From Desulfobacterales bacterium (GTDB lineage Bacteria > Desulfobacterota > Desulfobacteria > Desulfobacterales > Desulfosalsimonadaceae), in assembly GCA_018334855.1 (NCBI GenBank), contig JAGXLE010000065.1:1-7568 (forward strand): 7,568 bases of DNA, in the 5' to 3' direction. The position numbers and the translations under genes are program-made. Positions 1 through 5,796 of the stretch are shown in pieces. Each line of letters begins with the position of its first letter. Within the stretch, counting starts at the first letter, position 1. A model generated the notes under the pieces. It was not told the origin of the DNA. It searched no databases and worked only from the letters and a program-made list of their open reading frames with translations.

Positions 1-137
1 GGGAACAAAACATCATAGGGGGTCAAAAACTGGTTCAGGTCCCGGCAGCAGGCATTAAAGCACGGCACATGCGGGCCGCATGAAAAGTAGAATACCTCCC
101 GGCTTTCAAGCGGGCGTATGGGATTGTCTTTTTCCAT
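1..137 (-). CDS. YkgJ-family cysteine-cluster protein, N-terminal fragment
   Basis: Only the first 45 codons are in the window; the rest lies beyond the left edge. The ATG is at 137 on the minus strand, with AGGAG at 153-149 about 11 bases upstream, a slightly long spacing. The start reads MEKDNPIRPLESREVFYF and is followed by a compact cysteine cluster: C20, C26, C30 and C31 (C-x5-C-x3-CC), then a conserved-looking LNQFLTPYDVL stretch. This pattern matches the YkgJ / 'CxxCxxxxCC' family (UPF0153-like), annotated as putative zinc- or iron-chelating proteins. Their molecular function is not established. There is no signal peptide or membrane segment in the visible part, so a cytoplasmic protein is likely. 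It is transcribed divergently from infC and need not be related to it in function. The family call is fairly firm from the cysteine spacing; metal identity and role are unknown. Confidence 0.75.
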   Translation of the reverse strand, partial: MEKDNPIRPLESREVFYFSCGPHVPCFNACCRDLNQFLTPYDVLF

Positions 138-171
138 GATTTTTCTCACTCCTGCTCAGCATTAATCATAA

Positions 172-200
172 ACCATATGCCTTTTATCCGGCCGGATCAA
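172..200 (-). promoter_or_regulatory. candidate sigma70 promoter for the YkgJ-type gene
   Basis: On the minus strand TTGATC (200-195) and TATGGT (177-172) are 17 bases apart, each matching the -35 and -10 consensus at four of six positions. The pair lies about 35 bases upstream of the ATG at 137. The spacer contains most of the palindrome at 186-197. The match is modest. Confidence 0.3.
186..197. repeat. 12-bp perfect palindrome in the divergent promoter region
   Basis: ATCCGGCCGGAT reads identically on both strands. It lies between the two divergent genes, mostly inside the spacer of the candidate minus-strand promoter and about 45 bases upstream of the candidate infC -35. A dimeric regulator could bind here, but GC-rich 12-mers of this sort also arise by chance and no second copy is seen in the window. 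Confidence 0.3.
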
Positions 201-241
201 TGCAATTTTATTAAAAAAGCGGGCCTGCCTGCTATTTTCCC

Positions 242-269
242 TTGCATCCTGAAAAGATTATGATATAAA
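242..269 (+). promoter_or_regulatory. candidate sigma70 promoter for infC
   Basis: TTGCAT (242-247) and TATAAA (264-269) are separated by 16 bases. The -10 matches the consensus at five of six positions. Transcription would start near 276, giving an untranslated leader of roughly 58 bases before the infC start codon. The surrounding DNA is AT-rich, as expected for a promoter. Confidence 0.45.
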
Positions 270-321
270 TTTTGGTTCAAACTGTAAAGGCCAGAGCATT
301 TAAACAAGGTACAAGGGTTAT

Positions 322-336
322 AGGAGGTCTCAAATA
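322..336 (+). promoter_or_regulatory. perfect Shine-Dalgarno and ATA start codon of infC
   Basis: AGGAGGT (322-328) is an uninterrupted match to the anti-Shine-Dalgarno. It is followed, after AGGAGG, by six bases and the codon ATA (334-336). The frame has a stop at 301-303 and no ATG, GTG or TTG between that stop and the conserved IF3 N-terminus. This site therefore decides the start. Confidence 0.8.
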
Positions 337-858
337 GCCAAAACAAAGACTACTGACAAACGGGTTAACATAAACAGCGAAATTAAGGCCGCCGAAGTCC
401 GGGTCATTGACCCCGACGGAAACCAGCTGGGCGTAATTACGCTTAACTCGGCCCTTTCTGCAGCCGAGGATTTCGGTCTCGATCTTGTGGAAGTTTCTCC
501 GAATGCAAGCCCTCCGGTTTGCAAAATAATGGATTACGGACGCTTCAGGTATCAGCAGGATAAAAAACAGCAGGAAGCCAGAAAAAAACAGTCCGCAATC
601 CAGGTAAAGGAGATAAAGGTCCGTCCCAAAACAGACACGCACGACCTGGAAATCAAGCTCGGACATATAAAGAAATTCATCGGCAAAAAAAACAAGGTGA
701 AAGTAACCCTCATGTTTCGGGGCCGCGAGATTACAATGACCGACAGGGGCAAGGCGGTTCTCGAGGAAATTGCCAAACACGCCGAGGAGTTTGCAACCAT
801 AGAGCAGCCTCCGAAAATGGAGGGACGTACAATGACCATGGTGCTGGGCCCCAAGTAA
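334..858 (+). CDS. infC: translation initiation factor IF-3
   Basis: IF3 binds the 30S subunit, keeps it apart from 50S and checks the start codon and initiator tRNA. From the ATA at 334 the product is 174 aa, normal for the family (E. coli about 180). The N domain begins with NINSEIKAAEVRVIDPDG (residues 12-29), followed by the hallmark SPNASPPVCKIMDYG (55-69). A Lys/Gln-rich linker helix follows, then the C domain from about residue 91 with KEIKVRP and FRGREIT (128-134), ending in MVLGPK. The first in-frame GTG (487, codon 52) and ATG (529, codon 66) are inside the protein and would delete the N domain, so they are rejected as starts. infC genes elsewhere often use AUU or other rare starts, which IF3 itself disfavours, giving autoregulation; AUA fits that logic. 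Family call is essentially certain and the start is very likely. Confidence 0.95.
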   Translation: MAKTKTTDKRVNINSEIKAAEVRVIDPDGNQLGVITLNSALSAAEDFGLDLVEVSPNASPPVCKIMDYGRFRYQQDKKQQEARKKQSAIQVKEIKVRPKTDTHDLEIKLGHIKKFIGKKNKVKVTLMFRGREITMTDRGKAVLEEIAKHAEEFATIEQPPKMEGRTMTMVLGPK

Positions 859-941
859 CCGCGGGGCTGTTAAAACAAACCGTATCCGCACATATAACAC
901 AGCCGCCATTCCGTGCGTAAAGTCTCCGGTTTACACTGGTA
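859..941 (+). other. infC 3' spacer with small potential stems
   Basis: This non-coding stretch between infC and its terminator can form a 6-bp stem GGCTGT (865-870) with ACAGCC (899-904), and a 5-bp stem GTAAA (917-921) with TTTAC (930-934). CCGCG at 859-863 could also pair with CGCGG at 948-952 in the left arm of the terminator. The stems are short and could be chance. L20 is known to bind mRNA mimics of 23S rRNA in this operon in other bacteria, but I cannot show such a site here. Confidence 0.2.
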
Positions 942-983
942 ATAAGGCGCGGGAAACCCTGTTTCCGCGCCTTATATTTTTTT
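942..983 (+). terminator. strong intrinsic terminator after infC
   Basis: The left arm 942-957 pairs with 961-975 through 15 base pairs (ATAAGGCGCGG plus AAAC against GTTTCCGCGCCTTAT) with a single bulged G at 953 and a three-base loop. The stem is followed by a run of seven T at 977-983. It should end infC transcripts and separates infC from rpmI-rplT. Confidence 0.9.
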
Positions 984-984
984 A

Positions 985-1013
985 TTGACGGTTTATTAAA
1001 TATGGTGCATATT
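985..1013 (+). promoter_or_regulatory. candidate sigma70 promoter for rpmI-rplT and downstream genes
   Basis: TTGACG (985-990, five of six) and CATATT (1008-1013, four of six) are 17 bases apart. The -35 begins directly after the T-run of the infC terminator. Transcription would start near 1020, giving a leader of about 75 bases before rpmI. Because no other promoter is evident, this one may drive rpmI, rplT, pheS, pheT and the merR gene. Confidence 0.5.
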
Positions 1014-1095
1014 TATTCGTTTTAAAAAATAAGTGTATGAAATATGACAGGCTCGTCAAAAGTCAATTTTTTAATTATTCAGGGGGAAAGCAACA

Positions 1096-1293
1096 ATGCC
1101 TAAATTAAAAACCAATCGCGCGGCAGCCAAACGGTTCAAACGCACCGGTTCGGGCAAATACATGTTTGCCAAATCCCACGCCAGCCATATTCTGACCAAA
1201 AAAACGAGAAAACGGAAACGTGAACTCAGAAGAAAGCAGGTGATGGATTCCACAAATATGAAATCCGTCAGGCGGCTGCTTCCGTACGGATAA
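1096..1293 (+). CDS. rpmI: 50S ribosomal protein L35
   Basis: A 65-aa, strongly basic protein of normal L35 length. The start [20 protein letters not shown] and the central [20 protein letters not shown] are the standard family signature; it ends [13 protein letters not shown]35 is a small 50S protein buried in 23S rRNA. The ATG follows AGGGGG at 1081-1086 with nine bases between. rplT follows after 27 bases, the usual pairing. Unlike the classic infC-rpmI-rplT operon, a terminator and a candidate new promoter separate it from infC. In enterobacteria L35 translation is coupled to L20 autoregulation through an mRNA pseudoknot; whether that holds here cannot be read from the sequence. Confidence 0.96.
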   Translation: MPKLKTNRAAAKRFKRTGSGKYMFAKSHASHILTKKTRKRKRELRRKQVMDSTNMKSVRRLLPYG

Positions 1294-1320
1294 CAAGGCA
1301 GAGCCAAAAGGAGTAACATC

Positions 1321-1671
1321 ATGCGAGTCAAAAGAGGATATAAAGCAAGACGCCGCAGGAAAAAGGTGCTGAAGCTGGCCAGCGGCTACCAGGGCGGCCG
1401 GAGCAAACTCTACCGCACCGCCGCCGATGCGCTGGACAAGGCCCTGGTGTATGCGTACCGGGACCGCAAGGTCAGAAAACGCCAGTTCCGGCGCCTGTGG
1501 ATCACCCGCATCAACGCCGCGGCCAGGATGAACAACATGTCCTACAGCAAATTAATAAACGGACTGAGACGTGCCGATATAGAACTTGACCGGAAAATTC
1601 TGGCTGAACTGGCTGTGTCCGATCCGTATGCATTCTCACAGCTGGCAGACACGGCTTCGGCCCATCTTTAA
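1321..1671 (+). CDS. rplT: 50S ribosomal protein L20
   Basis: A 116-aa protein, close to the usual 117-119. It opens [20 protein letters not shown], with a basic N-terminal extension that threads through 23S rRNA. The globular part carries [26 protein letters not shown] (44-61) and [20 protein letters not shown], all typical of L20. L20 is an early-binding assembly protein of the 50S subunit and, in E. coli and Bacillus, the autogenous repressor of its own operon. The ATG follows AAGGAG (1308-1313) with a seven-base spacing. The common second residue alanine (MARVKRG) is absent, a frequent variant. A 65-base gap with a perfect hairpin leads to pheS, as in the rplT-pheST order of many bacteria. 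Confidence 0.96.
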   Translation: MRVKRGYKARRRRKKVLKLASGYQGGRSKLYRTAADALDKALVYAYRDRKVRKRQFRRLWITRINAAARMNNMSYSKLINGLRRADIELDRKILAELAVSDPYAFSQLADTASAHL

Positions 1672-1674
1672 CCC

Positions 1675-1697
1675 GCAAAGCCGTATTCCGGCTTTGC
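1675..1697 (+). other. 9-bp perfect hairpin between rplT and pheS
   Basis: GCAAAGCCG (1675-1683) pairs perfectly with CGGCTTTGC (1689-1697) around the loop TATTC. It starts four bases after the rplT stop. No T-run follows, so it is not a standard intrinsic terminator. It may protect the 3' end of the ribosomal-protein message, mark a processing site or lower transcription into pheS. No Phe-rich leader peptide of the E. coli pheST attenuator type is visible. Confidence 0.55.
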
Positions 1698-1725
1698 TCC
1701 GGGCACGCAACCCCATCTGCAGCCG

Positions 1726-1739
1726 GGTGATGCGACGTG
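1726..1739 (+). promoter_or_regulatory. ribosome binding site and GTG start of pheS
   Basis: GGTGAT (1726-1731) matches the downstream part of the extended Shine-Dalgarno (GGAGGTGATC) and sits five bases before the GTG at 1737. A stop in the same frame at 1728-1730 rules out any earlier start. The nearby ATG at 1730 is in another frame. Confidence 0.65.
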
Positions 1740-2744
1740 AACGAAGAGATTGAACAAATTCGACAGCAAGCCCTGTCAGAACTCGAGCAGGCAGGGGATG
1801 CGGATTCGATCCGGGCTCTGTCGGTCAAATATCTTGGCCGCAAAGGCCGGGTAACCGGATTTTTGCGCAACATCTCCGAACTGCCCGCAGACCAGCGTCC
1901 GGCCGCCGGCAAAAGGGCCAACGAGATAAAAAGAGAGCTTGAATCCGCTTTCAATGCAGCTCTTAACCGGCTTTCCGGGCAAAAAGAAGAAGAAAAACAG
2001 GCCATTGACGTATCTCTGCCCGGCAGGCAGGCGCCTCTGGGCACCATGCATCCGATCACCCGCGTAACCAGGCTGATTTCAAGGGTATTTGAACGAATGG
2101 GCTTCGGCATCGCGGAAGGCCCGGAGGTTGAATCCGACTACTATAATTTCGAAGCGTTAAATATCCCCAAAAATCACCCTGCCCGGGATATGCAGGATAC
2201 GTTTTACGTATCTGACAATGTGGTGCTGCGAACTCACACCTCCCCCATACAGGTCCGCTACATGGAGTCCCGGCAGCCCCCGGTCAGAGTCATTGCACCC
2301 GGCAAGGTATTTCGATGTGACTCTGATCTGACCCACACCCCCATGTTTCACCAGGTCGAAGGGCTGGTGGTGGATGAAAAAGTCTCTTTCGGAGATCTCA
2401 AGGGCACCCTGACAGCATTTGTCCATCAGGTTTTTGACAGGCATACCAGCCTGCGCTTCCGGCCGAGTTTCTTTCCGTTTACCGAGCCCAGTGCGGAAGT
2501 CGATATTCAGTGCGTCATTTGCCGCGGCAGCGGCTGCAAGGTCTGCTCTGATACCGGATGGCTGGAAGTTTTGGGATGCGGCATGGTGCACCCGGCGGTC
2601 TTTGAAAATGTAGGCTACGATACCAACCGGTACTCCGGATTTGCTTTCGGTATGGGCGTGGAACGAATCGCCATGCTCAAATACGGTATAAATGACATAC
2701 GCATGTTTTTCGAAAACGACATCCGTTTTTTGAGGCAGTTTTAA
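1737..2744 (+). CDS. pheS: phenylalanyl-tRNA synthetase alpha subunit
   Basis: Catalytic subunit of the alpha2-beta2 cytoplasmic enzyme that activates phenylalanine with ATP and charges tRNA-Phe. The 335-aa product has an N-terminal coiled-coil (about 1-85) for tRNA binding, then the class II catalytic fold. Motif 1 starts near residue 104 ([20 protein letters not shown]), motif 2 holds [19 protein letters not shown] with Arg193, and motif 3 is [14 protein letters not shown] from residue 301 with Arg310. A four-cysteine insertion (C259, C262, C267, C270; CxxCx4CxxC) precedes [15 protein letters not shown]. coli PheS lacks it, but Bacillus-type enzymes have a similar cluster, so it is a known variant that probably binds zinc. 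It explains the length above the 327 aa of E. coli. pheT begins one base after the stop codon, indicating translational coupling. The start is the GTG at 1737. Confidence 0.97.
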   Translation: MNEEIEQIRQQALSELEQAGDADSIRALSVKYLGRKGRVTGFLRNISELPADQRPAAGKRANEIKRELESAFNAALNRLSGQKEEEKQAIDVSLPGRQAPLGTMHPITRVTRLISRVFERMGFGIAEGPEVESDYYNFEALNIPKNHPARDMQDTFYVSDNVVLRTHTSPIQVRYMESRQPPVRVIAPGKVFRCDSDLTHTPMFHQVEGLVVDEKVSFGDLKGTLTAFVHQVFDRHTSLRFRPSFFPFTEPSAEVDIQCVICRGSGCKVCSDTGWLEVLGCGMVHPAVFENVGYDTNRYSGFAFGMGVERIAMLKYGINDIRMFFENDIRFLRQF

Positions 2745-2745
2745 T

Positions 2746-5160
2746 ATGAAGGTCAGCCTGGACTGGTTGCGTCAATACGTGGACATCGACATAAATGCAT
2801 CTGAACTTGCAGATGCCCTGACCATGGCGGGACTTGAAGTTGAAGCCGTTATTGACCCTTATGAGCAGCTTTCTTCAGTCGTAGTGGGCCGGATTGTAAA
2901 AACATCACCCCATCCGGATGCAGACCGCCTTTTGTGCTGTGAAGTCGATATCGGCTCAAAGACCGTAAACATCATCTGCGGCGCACCCAACGCACAAGAA
3001 GGCATGAACGCGCCCTGCGCACTGCCCGGCGCCACTCTTGCCTCCGGAACCGAGGTCAAAAAATCGAAAATACGCGGCCAGGTCTCAGAAGGCATGCTTT
3101 GCAGCAAGGCAGAGCTGGCTCTCGGCGAAGATGCATCCGGGCTCATGGCCATAGATTCTGATTTTACCCCGGGTACTTCGCTGACAGATGCCCTGAACCT
3201 TGCTGACACAGTCTTTGAAATAGGTCTTACCCCCAACAGGCCGGACTGTCTTTCCCATATAGGTGTTGCCAGGGAAATCGCCGCCCTGCTTGGTAAAAGC
3301 CTGGCACTTCCGGAACTTCCGCCGGTTCAGACTTCGGGAAATGCCGAGGACCTGACTTCCGTGACAATCGAGAACCCGGAGCTGTGCCCGCGATATGCAG
3401 CCCAGCTGGTTTTTGATGTTACCGTGGCCCCCTCGCCCGACTGGCTGCAGCAAAGACTGCGGGCCGTTGGGCTCAAACCTATAAACAATATCGTGGACAT
3501 CACCAATTACGTTATGATGGAAACCGGACAGCCGCTTCACGCCTTTGACTTTGACCGGCTGGAAGAAAACAGGATAGTGGTTCGCACCCCGGAAGGTGAA
3601 AACAGCTTTACCACCCTGGACGGAAAAATCCGTCAGCTCGATTCCGAAACACTTCTTATCTGCGACGGGAAAAAACCGGTGGCACTGGCCGGGGTAATGG
3701 GAGGAGAAAACTCCGAGATAATGGAGGACACCGGGCGCGTGCTTATTGAAAGCGCCTGCTTTGACCCGGTTTCAATAAGAAAAACCGCCAAGAAGATGGG
3801 AATAACAACAGACGCTTCCTATCGCTTCGAACGCGGAGTCGATCAGCAGACAACCGTTTATGCCATGAACCGGGCCGCACACCTGATAGCTGAAACCGCG
3901 GGGAGCACAATGGTTGAAGGAATCATTGACAAACACCCCCGCCCGCCGGCCGAAAAAACCATCCGGCTGAGCAGCGCCCGGACCAACCGGCATCTGGGCA
4001 CCAGCCTTGGCCGTGATGAAATAGCCGGGTACCTGGAATCGATATCATTTACCGTATCGGCCGAAGACGCAGACAATCTTTCCGTCACGCCGCCGAGCTT
4101 CCGCATGGACGCCGAGCGTCCCGAAGACCTTATGGAAGAAGTCGCCAGGCTGTGGGGCTATAACCTTATAAATACCACGTTTCCCCAGATAACCGCCCAG
4201 GCCGAACCTCCGGAAAAGCCGCTGGAGGTAAAAGAACAGCTACGGGACCTGATGGCGGGATTTGGTTTCCATGAAACCATAAATTATGCTTTTAATTCTG
4301 CAAATGCAGCCGACCGGCTCGATCTTTTGCCGAAAGACCCCCGCAGAAACACGGTAAATATAATGAATCCTCTCTCCGAGGAGCAGGCCGTAATGCGTAC
4401 CACGCTTTTGCCCGGGCTGCTTGAGACAACCCAGAAAAACATTTTCCGGCAGGAAAAAGACCTGAAACTTTTTGAAACAGGCAAGGCATTTTATCAGGCC
4501 GGCACCCGGGATCTGCCCCATGAGGTGGAAATGCTTTGCGCCCTGTGGACAGGCATGCGGGCCCCGCTTGCCTGGCACACGAAACCTCAGCAGTGCGATT
4601 TCTATGATATCAAGGGCGCTGCCGAATCAATGCTGGCCGGGCTGGGACTTGCAAATGCCGCATGGACAAAAATGCCGGATAACGCGTGCAGCTATACCCT
4701 GCCGGGCAGAACCGCACAAGTTCGTTTCAAAGATACCTACCTGGGCCTGGCCGGAGAAATCAGGCCTTCTGTGCTGAAGCATTTCGACATCGGCCAGCCG
4801 GTGTTTGCGTTTGAAATACATATCGAGGCCCTTATTAACTGTCTGTCTGACACGCTCGCATTTAAACCGATCCCGAAATTTCCGGCCGTCACCAGGGACA
4901 TAACGCTAATCGTGGACAAAGCCGTCGAAGGCGGACAAATCCTTAATCATGTCCGTGGCGCGCAAACCGATCTGGTCGAAGACGTTTTCCTATTTGACGT
5001 CTACAGCGGGGAGCCGATACCTGAAGGCAGAAAAAGCATATCCTTGCGGGTGGTTTACCGCTCCTTTACCCGGACCCTGGAGGATGCAAGGGTAAATGAA
5101 ATTCACCAGCAGATCACTGATGATCTTCTGGCTGCTTTTGATGCAGTGCTCCCGGCATAG
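2746..5160 (+). CDS. pheT: phenylalanyl-tRNA synthetase beta subunit
   Basis: Beta subunit of PheRS, giving tRNA recognition and editing of mischarged Tyr-tRNA-Phe. At 804 aa it is full-length (E. coli 795). Domains in order: a short N-terminal segment (KVSLDWLRQYVD), an EMAP-II-like tRNA-binding OB fold at about 43-150 (PHPDADRLLCCEVDIG, IICGAPN), the B3/B4 editing region at about 210-385 (INNIVDITNYVMMETGQPLH, MGGENSEI, SYRFERGVD), the B5 DNA-binding-like domain at about 403-475 (PEDLMEEVARLWGY), the inactive class II-like core to about 700, and the C-terminal FDX-ACB anticodon-binding domain at 711-804 (FPAVTRDITLIVD, SISLRVVYRSFTRTLED). The ATG at 2746 is one base after the pheS stop, with GAGG at 2732-2735 inside pheS as ribosome site. 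No frameshift or missing domain was seen. Confidence 0.97.
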   Translation: MKVSLDWLRQYVDIDINASELADALTMAGLEVEAVIDPYEQLSSVVVGRIVKTSPHPDADRLLCCEVDIGSKTVNIICGAPNAQEGMNAPCALPGATLASGTEVKKSKIRGQVSEGMLCSKAELALGEDASGLMAIDSDFTPGTSLTDALNLADTVFEIGLTPNRPDCLSHIGVAREIAALLGKSLALPELPPVQTSGNAEDLTSVTIENPELCPRYAAQLVFDVTVAPSPDWLQQRLRAVGLKPINNIVDITNYVMMETGQPLHAFDFDRLEENRIVVRTPEGENSFTTLDGKIRQLDSETLLICDGKKPVALAGVMGGENSEIMEDTGRVLIESACFDPVSIRKTAKKMGITTDASYRFERGVDQQTTVYAMNRAAHLIAETAGSTMVEGIIDKHPRPPAEKTIRLSSARTNRHLGTSLGRDEIAGYLESISFTVSAEDADNLSVTPPSFRMDAERPEDLMEEVARLWGYNLINTTFPQITAQAEPPEKPLEVKEQLRDLMAGFGFHETINYAFNSANAADRLDLLPKDPRRNTVNIMNPLSEEQAVMRTTLLPGLLETTQKNIFRQEKDLKLFETGKAFYQAGTRDLPHEVEMLCALWTGMRAPLAWHTKPQQCDFYDIKGAAESMLAGLGLANAAWTKMPDNACSYTLPGRTAQVRFKDTYLGLAGEIRPSVLKHFDIGQPVFAFEIHIEALINCLSDTLAFKPIPKFPAVTRDITLIVDKAVEGGQILNHVRGAQTDLVEDVFLFDVYSGEPIPEGRKSISLRVVYRSFTRTLEDARVNEIHQQITDDLLAAFDAVLPA

Positions 5161-5207
5161 CAAGCGCCTGCCGGGCCCGGCGTCAATTCATTTTCGGGGG
5201 GTAAGAC

Positions 5208-5546
5208 ATGCCTTCCGCAGGCAACATACCAGATAAAATCTACTTCCGTATAGGGGAGGTAACAGAGATTACCGGCCTGGCCGCTTATGTGCTGCGGTTC
5301 TGGGAATCGGAATTCTCCCTTATCAACCCCAGGCGCACCGAATCAGGCCAGCGCCTCTACCGGAAATCCGATATTGAAGCTATCCTGAAAATCAAGCACC
5401 TGCTCTACGAAAAAAAATTCACCATTGAAGGGGCAAAAAAACACCTTAAAAAACAAACAAAACAATCTTCCGGAACCGAGACCCGGGCCCTGATCGCCCA
5501 AATCCGGACAGAGCTCGAAACTATACGATCAATGCTTGAAGAATAA
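5208..5546 (+). CDS. small MerR-family transcriptional regulator
   Basis: A 112-aa protein with an N-terminal MerR winged helix-turn-helix (about residues 10-75). Characteristic parts are YFRIGEVTEITGL, YVLRFWESEF, the wing INPRRTESGQRLYRKSDIE, and LLYEKKFTIEGAKKHL. A short helical tail (about 90-112, ALIAQIRTELETIRSMLEE) probably forms the antiparallel dimer coil. The protein has no cysteine and no ligand-binding domain, so it is not a metal sensor of the MerR/CueR kind. This subclass commonly follows pheT-ihfA in proteobacteria, where its target is generally unknown. Here it follows pheT after 47 bases with no ihfA between. The ATG at 5208 follows a G-rich site (GGGGGG, 5196-5201) with a six-base spacing. 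MerR proteins typically act at promoters with long 19-20 base spacers; none stands out nearby. Confidence 0.88.
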   Translation: MPSAGNIPDKIYFRIGEVTEITGLAAYVLRFWESEFSLINPRRTESGQRLYRKSDIEAILKIKHLLYEKKFTIEGAKKHLKKQTKQSSGTETRALIAQIRTELETIRSMLEE

Positions 5547-5570
5547 CCCCCGTAACACCCCCGCAACACC

Positions 5571-5591
5571 TGCCGCCCCGGCACGATTTTT
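5571..5591 (+). terminator. weak intrinsic terminator after the merR gene
   Basis: TGCCG (5571-5575) and CGGCA (5579-5583) form a five-bp GC-rich stem with a CCC loop. Three bases later comes TTTTT (5587-5591). It lies directly upstream of the tRNA promoter and probably closes the rpmI-rplT-pheST-merR unit. The stem is short, so termination may be partial. Confidence 0.45.
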
Positions 5592-5595
5592 GATG

Positions 5596-5624
5596 TTGAC
5601 AAATTTAATTTTATTACCTATTTT
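5596..5624 (+). promoter_or_regulatory. sigma70 promoter of the tRNA-Gly gene
   Basis: A perfect -35 TTGACA (5596-5601) is 17 bases from TATTTT (5619-5624), which matches four of six -10 positions. The following AGGCGCG is a GC-rich discriminator of the type seen at stringently controlled stable-RNA promoters. Transcription would start near 5631-5633, about ten bases before the mature tRNA. It may also feed rimP-nusA by readthrough. Confidence 0.7.
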
Positions 5625-5640
5625 AGGCGCGTAAATTAGA

Positions 5641-5716
5641 GCGGGCATAGCTCAGCTGGTAGAGTACAAGCTTCCCAAGCTTGGTGTCGCGAGTTCGAGT
5701 CTCGTTGCCCGCTCCA
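5641..5716 (+). tRNA. tRNA-Gly with anticodon CCC
   Basis: The 76-base cloverleaf is complete. The acceptor stem GCGGGCA (5641-5647) pairs fully with TGCCCGC (5706-5712). The D stem is GCTC/GAGT. The anticodon stem CAAGC/GCTTG is perfect with loop TTCCCAA, placing the anticodon CCC at 5674-5676, which reads GGG. The T arm is GCGAG-TTCGAGT-CTCGT. The discriminator base is T (U73), as in bacterial tRNA-Gly, and the CCA end is encoded (5714-5716). It has its own promoter upstream and a hairpin plus terminator downstream. Its place just before rimP-nusA resembles metY in E. coli. Confidence 0.96.
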
Positions 5717-5732
5717 TCTTTTCCGAAGTGAT

Positions 5733-5775
5733 TGCCCGGAAAAATACTGTGGGCCACAGGGAAAGATGCCGGGCA
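5733..5775 (+). other. nested hairpin between tRNA-Gly and the terminator
   Basis: TGCCCGG (5733-5739) pairs perfectly with CCGGGCA (5769-5775). Inside lies a second perfect stem, CTGTG (5747-5751) with CACAG (5755-5759). The whole could be an RNase processing site for release of the tRNA 3' end or part of an attenuator. Its core 6-mer is the same as in the tRNA acceptor stem and the following terminator. Confidence 0.5.
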
Positions 5776-5796
5776 GAAACGCTGATAGAGCTGATC

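Noticed and set aside
213..238. Small A-flanked hairpin AGCGGG/CCTGCT followed by ATTTT, as a terminator
   Set aside because: The stem is six bp with a G-U pair, the T-run is short, and it lies between divergent genes where no transcript needs ending. On the other strand the stem has an A-C mismatch.
487..489. GTG at 487 as the infC start
   Set aside because: It would remove the conserved IF3 N domain, which is clearly encoded upstream in the same frame, and has no well-spaced Shine-Dalgarno.
277..909. Long open frame on the minus strand across infC
   Set aside because: It lies antisense to a well-supported IF3 gene and its product resembles no family I recognise. Similar antisense frames over pheS and pheT are also by-products of codon use.
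1045..1072. TGAC/GTCA hairpin with a T-run in the rpmI leader as an attenuator
   Set aside because: The stem is only four bp and is not followed directly by the T-run, so it is too weak to support.
5668..5683. Direct repeat AAGCTT-CCC-AAGCTT
   Set aside because: It is simply the tRNA anticodon stem and loop, whose self-complementary arms create the repeat.
5641..5740. Integration (att) site at the 3' end of tRNA-Gly
   Set aside because: A 7-base repeat of TTGCCCG occurs at 5705-5711 and 5732-5738, but this is far too short for an att duplication, and the flanking genes are conserved housekeeping genes with no integrase.
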